Source: an uncultured Bacteroides sp. (GTDB lineage Bacteria; Bacteroidota; Bacteroidia; Bacteroidales; Bacteroidaceae). From it: a stretch of 50,009 bases of DNA. The stretch lies in contig USSR01000001.1 in NCBI GenBank assembly GCA_900557355.1, forward strand, positions 1-50,009, written 5' to 3'. Under the pieces are notes generated by a model. That model did not search any database. It was given only the letters and a program-made list of their open reading frames with translations, and was not told where the DNA came from. Numbering within the stretch: the stretch's first letter is position 1; each line of letters starts with the position of its first letter. This document shows, one piece after another, positions 45,135 to 50,009 of this stretch. Both the position numbers and the translations under genes were made by a program.

Positions 45135-45508
45135 ACTTATATAGGATTTGATTAATACTTACATTTTCAGCAAAACACGTTTGATGACCTTTTAACGTGT
45201 CTAAATCCGGCACAAGTATAAACTTTTCAACGTCCACATATGAGGTAGATTCTAACAAAAGCAATGGGTGTTTTCTATCAAAAGTGGTAACAATATCGTT
45301 TGTTACCGAAATATCAAGGGATAGATTCTAAAATCATCATTTTATTTGGTAAAACATAGTAATTGTAAAATATTTTATCACAAAACAATACAACCACACG
45401 AGCATATAGTTCCACTTAATCATTAGAATAATGAAATAAGTAGAATTATCAAGCCGCGTATATAATTTGAAAATAATAGACTTCTGATAAGTACTGTCAG
45501 ATCATAGT
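45135..45508. other. Regulatory gap with two small inverted repeats
   Basis: No ORF. ACACGTT/AACGTGT (45175-45181 with 45194-45200) and GGTAACA/TGTTACC (45286-45292 with 45301-45307) lie upstream of the HTCS-like gene and could be operators. No standard -7 box was found for that gene. Nothing is recognised nearer the phosphoesterase stop at 45509, and no terminator is evident after it. Confidence 0.35.
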
Positions 45509-46126
45509 TTACAGGAATACCTCATCATAAGACGGAATAATCTTTGCATCGTAAACGTGAGTGGCCGCAAATACATCATCTTTCTTTATCAACAGCCAGT
45601 CTTTATCCTGATCATCCATATTGGTATGTATAAGGACAAATAGCCCTTTGAGTTTATGCCCGTGTAACTTGAATTCAAGTATTCCATTTTTAATAGCAGC
45701 GGAAATGTTACGATTATTACCAACGTAAGCATAGGTTCCACTATCCCATATTTCCACCGTACCTGCTCCATAGTTACCTTCCGGTATAACTCCTTCAAAG
45801 TGCGCATAACTCAAGGGGTGGTCTTCTACTTCTATGGCCAACCTCTTATCTTTTGGATTCATGGAAGGTCCTTTAGGCACCACCCAACTTTTTAATACTC
45901 CATCCACTTCCAAACGAAAATCGAAATGAAAATGACTGGCATCATGCTTCTGAACAACAAAAACAGGCATTCGATTGGGAGTTTCCACCGTATCCGCCAT
46001 CGGTTCCGGTGTTTTACCGAATTGCCTTTTTGCCCGGTACTCTTTGAGGTTGATCATAGAGGCTTCAACCGCCTGCTTTTCTACCATTTTGATGTTTTTT
46101 CCTTCATCGGGAGAATTCTTTGCCAT
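45509..46126 (-). CDS. Stand-alone LigD-type 3'-phosphoesterase
   Basis: A 205-residue protein matching the phosphoesterase (PE) domain of bacterial DNA ligase D, which trims 3'-phosphate and 3'-ribonucleotide ends during end joining. The key residues and spacing agree with P. aeruginosa LigD (H42, H48, D50, H84): here H61 and H67/D69 in QKHDASHFHFDFRLE, and H103 in EDHPLSY, with GVIPEGNYGAGTVEIWDSG following. The first 45 residues are a variable linker. No ligase, polymerase or Ku gene is in the window, so it acts alone or with proteins encoded elsewhere. Confidence 0.9.
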   Translation of the reverse strand: MAKNSPDEGKNIKMVEKQAVEASMINLKEYRAKRQFGKTPEPMADTVETPNRMPVFVVQKHDASHFHFDFRLEVDGVLKSWVVPKGPSMNPKDKRLAIEVEDHPLSYAHFEGVIPEGNYGAGTVEIWDSGTYAYVGNNRNISAAIKNGILEFKLHGHKLKGLFVLIHTNMDDQDKDWLLIKKDDVFAATHVYDAKIIPSYDEVFL

Positions 46127-46236
46127 AATCTGTATTTTTTAGGTGAATAAAAAAACGAATGATTCAATGTGACAACAATCAGTATATCTGTTTGTTTGTC
46201 GAAATTCATCTATTTTAATGGCTTTAGAACTGTGTT

Positions 46237-46244
46237 TAAGTTTG
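46237..46244 (+). promoter_or_regulatory. Probable promoter -7 box of the GH95 gene
   Basis: TAAGTTTG fully matches TAnnTTTG, 103 bases before the GH95 start. The -33 region is weak (TTTTAATG). It would drive GH95 and GH105 together. Confidence 0.4.
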
Positions 46245-46347
46245 CTAACTTATTTTTAGTCTTCTCCCTTTCTTACTGCCTGCATAGTGGGTACAAAAAT
46301 CCCTTTCAATCGTCCTTTTATAAAAGTATAAAAGCAATTGGAAGGAA

Positions 46348-48816
46348 ATGAATAAAAAGAGATTAATCGGATATCTGTTCGTCACGATGTCCATTGGTTG
46401 TATTCAGGCGCAGGAACAGAAGTCTTCTGTACCCGAATACAAGCTATGGTATGACTGTCCCGCACAGGTATGGACCGAGGCATTACCCCTTGGGAATGGT
46501 CGTTTGGGGGCCATGGTATATGGAACACCAGGCACAGAACAAATACAACTAAACGAAGAAAGCATTTGGGCGGGACGTCCCAATAATAACGCCAATCCAG
46601 ATGCACTGGAATATATTCCGAAAGTGCGTGAACTGGTCTTTGCCGGAAAATACCTTGAAGCTCAGACACTGGCCACAGAAAAGGTAATGGCAAAGACTAA
46701 TTCAGGAATGCCATACCAAAGTTTTGGTGACCTGCGAATCGCTTTTCCAGGTCATACACGTTATTCCAATTATTACAGGGAATTAAGTCTGGATTCCGCA
46801 CGTGCAATCGTACGTTATGAAGTAGACGGAGTGCAGTATCAACGCGAAACGATCACCTCATTCACCGATCAGGTAGTAATGGTACGACTGACCGCCAATC
46901 GTCCCGGACAAATTACTTTCAATGCACAACTCACTTCCCCTCACCAGGATGTTATGATCGCTTCTGAAGAGGGAAACTGTGTGACACTCTCGGGAGTCTC
47001 TTCCTTGCATGAAGGATTGAAAGGGAAAGTAGAATTTCAAGGCAGATTGACTGCTAAAAATAAAGGTGGGAAAATAGCTTGTGCCGATGGAATACTTTCT
47101 GTTGAGAAAGCCGACGAAGCGGTTATCTATGTATCCATTGCAACTAATTTCAACAACTATCAAGATATCACCGGTAATCAGACAGAGCGGGCAAAGAACT
47201 ATTTGGCGAAAGCAATGGTTCATCCGTTCATTGAATCGAAGAAGAATCATGTTGATTTTTACCGACAATATCTGACACGCGTTTCTCTTGATTTGGGACG
47301 AGACCAATATGCGAATGTAACCACCGATAAGCGTGTGGAGAATTTCAAAAACACCAATGACACACATCTGGTTGCCACCTATTTTCAATTCGGACGTTAT
47401 TTGTTGATCTGTTCTTCCCAACCGGGAGGACAACCCGCCAATTTACAAGGAATTTGGAATGACAAATTATTCCCTTCCTGGGATAGCAAATATACTTGTA
47501 ACATCAATTTGGAAATGAATTACTGGCCTTCGGAAGTAACGAATCTAAGTGAACTGAATGAACCGTTATTCCGTCTGATAAAAGAAGTGAGTAACACAGG
47601 AAAAGAGACGGCTAAGATTATGTATGGAGCCAACGGATGGGTGTTGCATCATAACACGGATATATGGCGTATTACAGGAGCAGTTGACAAAGCTCCTTCG
47701 GGTATGTGGCCCAGTGGTGGCGCATGGCTTTGCCGACATCTTTGGGAGCGTTATCTATACACCGGAGATGTGGAATTCCTGCGTTCTGTCTATCCGATAC
47801 TGAAAGAGTCCGGACGTTTCTTTGATGAAATTATGGTGAAAGAACCCGTACACAACTGGCTGGTAGTCTGCCCCAGTAATTCACCGGAGAATGTACATTC
47901 GGGAAGTAACGGGAAAGCTACTACAGCTGCCGGATGCACCATGGACAACCAATTGATTTTCGATCTTTGGACAGCAATTATATCTGCTTCTCAAATACTG
48001 GATACAGATCTGGAGTTTGCCTCTCATCTGACACAACGTCTCAAAGAAATGGCTCCCATGCAGGTGGGACATTGGGGGCAATTACAAGAGTGGATGTTCG
48101 ACTGGGATGATCCGAAGGACGTACACCGTCACATTTCTCATTTGTACGGACTCTTCCCCAGCAATCAGATTTCCCCTTACCGTACTCCTGAATTATTTGA
48201 TGCAGCACGTACTTCTCTGATTCACCGTGGCGACCCGTCGACCGGGTGGAGCATGGGATGGAAAGTTTGCCTTTGGGCACGCCTGCTTGATGGCGACCAC
48301 GCCTACAAGTTGATAACTGACCAGCTGACTCTCGTACGCAATGAAAAGAAAAAAGGAGGCACCTACCCTAACCTGTTCGATGCGCATCCGCCATTTCAAA
48401 TTGATGGAAACTTTGGTTGTGCCGCAGGCATTGCAGAGATGTTGATGCAAAGCTACGACGGTTTTATATATTTGCTTCCCGCACTGCCTACCGTTTGGAA
48501 AGAAGGTTCTATCAAAGGAATCATTGCCCGTGGAGGTTTCGAACTTGATTTGAGTTGGAAAAACGGGAAAGTTAGCCGACTGGTTGTCAAATCTTATAAG
48601 GGAGGAAATTGTCGTTTACGTTCGCTCAACCCATTAACCGGGAATGGCTTGAAGCGTGCCAAAGGTGAAAATCCGAACCCTCTTTATGCAGTCCCCACCA
48701 TTCCGGAGCCATTGATTAACGAAAAGGCCAACTTGAACAAAGTGGAAATTGCAGAGACTTACCTCTACGACCTACCTACCAAAGCAGGAAAAGAATATGT
48801 ATTGATTGGAAAATAA
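46348..48816 (+). CDS. GH95 alpha-L-fucosidase/alpha-L-galactosidase
   Basis: An 822-residue exported enzyme (signal peptide ending near IQAQ, residue 22). The GH95 N-terminal signature [28 protein letters not shown] is followed by the catalytic (alpha/alpha)6 region. Likely equivalents of the B. bifidum AfcA residues are N385/N387 ([13 protein letters not shown]), E514 (PSNSPEN) and D686 (PFQIDGNFG). GH95 inverting enzymes release alpha-1,2-L-fucose, and some release L-galactose from plant glycans; the choice cannot be made by eye. It is followed 13 bp later by a GH105 gene, which points to pectin- or plant-wall-derived substrate. Length is typical. Confidence 0.9.
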   Translation: MNKKRLIGYLFVTMSIGCIQAQEQKSSVPEYKLWYDCPAQVWTEALPLGNGRLGAMVYGTPGTEQIQLNEESIWAGRPNNNANPDALEYIPKVRELVFAGKYLEAQTLATEKVMAKTNSGMPYQSFGDLRIAFPGHTRYSNYYRELSLDSARAIVRYEVDGVQYQRETITSFTDQVVMVRLTANRPGQITFNAQLTSPHQDVMIASEEGNCVTLSGVSSLHEGLKGKVEFQGRLTAKNKGGKIACADGILSVEKADEAVIYVSIATNFNNYQDITGNQTERAKNYLAKAMVHPFIESKKNHVDFYRQYLTRVSLDLGRDQYANVTTDKRVENFKNTNDTHLVATYFQFGRYLLICSSQPGGQPANLQGIWNDKLFPSWDSKYTCNINLEMNYWPSEVTNLSELNEPLFRLIKEVSNTGKETAKIMYGANGWVLHHNTDIWRITGAVDKAPSGMWPSGGAWLCRHLWERYLYTGDVEFLRSVYPILKESGRFFDEIMVKEPVHNWLVVCPSNSPENVHSGSNGKATTAAGCTMDNQLIFDLWTAIISASQILDTDLEFASHLTQRLKEMAPMQVGHWGQLQEWMFDWDDPKDVHRHISHLYGLFPSNQISPYRTPELFDAARTSLIHRGDPSTGWSMGWKVCLWARLLDGDHAYKLITDQLTLVRNEKKKGGTYPNLFDAHPPFQIDGNFGCAAGIAEMLMQSYDGFIYLLPALPTVWKEGSIKGIIARGGFELDLSWKNGKVSRLVVKSYKGGNCRLRSLNPLTGNGLKRAKGENPNPLYAVPTIPEPLINEKANLNKVEIAETYLYDLPTKAGKEYVLIGK

Positions 48817-48829
48817 TAACTCGACCGAT

Positions 48830-50009
48830 ATGAACAAAAACTTATTGAAACTGATTGTCGCCTGTGGAACTGCTTGTTTCCTGGCTTGCGCAGCACCTCA
48901 AAAAACAGAAACGGAAAAATGGAGTGAACGCATGGCACGCTCCGAAATAAAACGTTTCCCCGAACCCTGGATGATTGAAAAAGCTAAAAAACCACGCTGG
49001 GGATATACCCACGGACTAGTAGTGAAATCCATGTTGGAAGAATGGAAACATACCGGGGACAGCGTATATTATGAGTATGCCAAGATATATGCAGATAGTC
49101 TGATCGATGCTGACGGACATATCAAAACCATGAAATATCTTTCATTCAATATTGATAATGTCAACGGTGGAAAGATTCTTTTCGATCTTTACGCACAGAC
49201 CGGAGACGAACGTTACAAAATAGCCATGGATACTTTGCGCAAGCAAATGGCAGAGCAACCCCGTACCAGTGAGGGAGGATTCTGGCATAAATTGAGATAT
49301 CCTCATCAAATGTGGCTGGACGGAATTTTTATGGCTTCTCCTTATCTGGTTCAATATGGTGCTACTTTTAATGAGCCCGCTTTATTTGACGAAGCAACAA
49401 AACAGATTCTTTTGATAAATAGCAAGACTTATGATCCTGCAACAGGGCTTTTTTATCACGGATGGGATGAAAGTCGCGAACAGAAATGGTCAAATCCTGA
49501 AACAGGTTGTTCTCCTAATTTTTGGAGTCGCAGTATCGGATGGTATGGAGCTGCTATTGTAGATGTACTGGACTTCCTGCCACAGGAAACTGCCGGACGC
49601 GACAGTATTATACAGATTTTGCAAGGATTGGCAAAAACGATTGTTAAATATCAGGATCCTCAATCAGGAACCTGGTATCAGGTGACCGATCAGGGAGCAC
49701 GGGAAGGTAATTATCTGGAGTCATCTGCTACTGCCTTGTTTGTCTACACTCTCGCCAAAGCTATCAATAAAGGATATCTTGGCAACGAATATATCGAACC
49801 GACAAAGAAAGCCTTTGATGGAATGGTAAAGACATTCACCCGTCTTGAAGAAGATGGTAGCTATACAATCACTAACTGCTGTGCAGTGGCAGGATTGGGC
49901 GGAGACTCGAAAAGATACCGTGACGGCTCATTTGAATATTATATCAGTGAACCGATCATAGAGAATGATCCGAAATCGGTCGGTTCATTTATTCTGGCTG
50001 CTATTGAAT
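48830..50009 (+). CDS. GH105 unsaturated rhamnogalacturonyl/glucuronyl hydrolase, 3' end missing
   Basis: The first 393 residues of a YteR/YesR-like enzyme; the stop codon lies past the right edge, and the last visible residues (SVGSFILAAIE) resemble the usual C-terminus, so only a few residues are missing. It has a lipoprotein signal with cysteine 20 (FLACAAP). Family phrases are RWGYTHGLVVKSML, the catalytic-region YPHQMWLDGIFMASPYL (D164, equivalent of the proposed YteR general acid), FWSRSIGWYGAAIVDVL and CCAVAGLGG. GH105 removes the 4,5-unsaturated uronic acid left by polysaccharide lyases. With GH95 it forms a short plus-strand operon. Confidence 0.9.
   Translation, partial: MNKNLLKLIVACGTACFLACAAPQKTETEKWSERMARSEIKRFPEPWMIEKAKKPRWGYTHGLVVKSMLEEWKHTGDSVYYEYAKIYADSLIDADGHIKTMKYLSFNIDNVNGGKILFDLYAQTGDERYKIAMDTLRKQMAEQPRTSEGGFWHKLRYPHQMWLDGIFMASPYLVQYGATFNEPALFDEATKQILLINSKTYDPATGLFYHGWDESREQKWSNPETGCSPNFWSRSIGWYGAAIVDVLDFLPQETAGRDSIIQILQGLAKTIVKYQDPQSGTWYQVTDQGAREGNYLESSATALFVYTLAKAINKGYLGNEYIEPTKKAFDGMVKTFTRLEEDGSYTITNCCAVAGLGGDSKRYRDGSFEYYISEPIIENDPKSVGSFILAAIE

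Noticed and set aside
46348..50009. Assignment of GH95/GH105 (and GH127 at the left edge) to a specific rhamnogalacturonan locus
   Set aside because: Only three enzymes are seen, two of them cut by the window edges, and GH127 lies 46 kb away on the other strand; the substrate cannot be fixed from this window.
1..50009. CRISPR arrays, rRNA or tRNA genes, IS elements, integrases or DNA invertases
   Set aside because: None was recognised on either strand, including in the gaps between genes; the candidate invertible promoter therefore depends on a recombinase outside the window.

Overview
The window looks like chromosomal DNA of a gut Bacteroides species (B. thetaiotaomicron / B. ovatus / B. 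xylanisolvens type). This rests on the SusC/SusD outer-membrane pair, BACON and DUF4988-type lipoproteins, a hybrid-two-component-like AraC protein, GH127/GH95/GH105 enzymes at the edges, and several Bacteroides-style -7 boxes (TAnnTTTG). I could not run any search, so species and family names are recognition by eye.

Layout. (1) 1-367: start of a GH127 enzyme, minus strand, cut by the window edge. (2) About 440-4000, minus strand: DUF5131 (phage Gp37/Gp68-like) protein, an amidase whose C-terminal half resembles a lipoprotein with a C-terminal membrane segment, a small membrane/coiled-coil protein, and an HU-like protein; this resembles a domesticated phage lysis cassette. (3) 4209-25284, minus strand: a long locus headed by SusC and SusD, followed by a Calx-beta-like lipoprotein, TlpA-like thioredoxin, DUF6029-like barrel, three tandem Omp28-like thioredoxin-fold lipoproteins, two large lipoproteins, a BACON-PDZ-S41 protease, two small membrane or lipoproteins and a DsbD-type electron transporter. 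It contains no glycoside hydrolase but five CxxC redox proteins and a protease, so a peptide/protein substrate and a periplasmic thiol pathway fit better than a glycan. (4) 25285-26222: non-coding switch region. (5) 26223-43204, plus strand: a defence island with a degenerate XRE regulator, type I R-M (HsdR-HsdM-HsdS), a Septu-like AAA ATPase + HNH pair, EVE-McrB + McrC, then a PD-(D/E)xK/DUF5655-like protein with two DUF262 proteins. (6) 43371-50009: an orphan, degenerate HTCS-like regulator and a stand-alone LigD-type phosphoesterase (both minus), then GH95 and GH105 (plus), probably the start of a pectin- or hemicellulose-related locus.

Most interesting signal. A 17-bp sequence 62 bp upstream of SusC (25347-25363) occurs again in exact inverted orientation at 25637-25653. 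The 273 bp between them carry one good Bacteroides promoter, pointing AWAY from SusC, and I find no TAnnTTTG box pointing toward SusC. The far repeat is built into a 17-bp-stem terminator that would stop that promoter. Inversion would turn the promoter toward SusC and at the same time dismantle the terminator, because only one half of its stem lies inside the invertible segment. The window therefore appears to hold a phase-variable SusC operon in the OFF orientation. No invertase gene is present in the window.

Second, the DUF5655 + paired DUF262 module (one DUF262 protein with the DUF1524 HNH domain, one without) is the least characterised part of the defence island.
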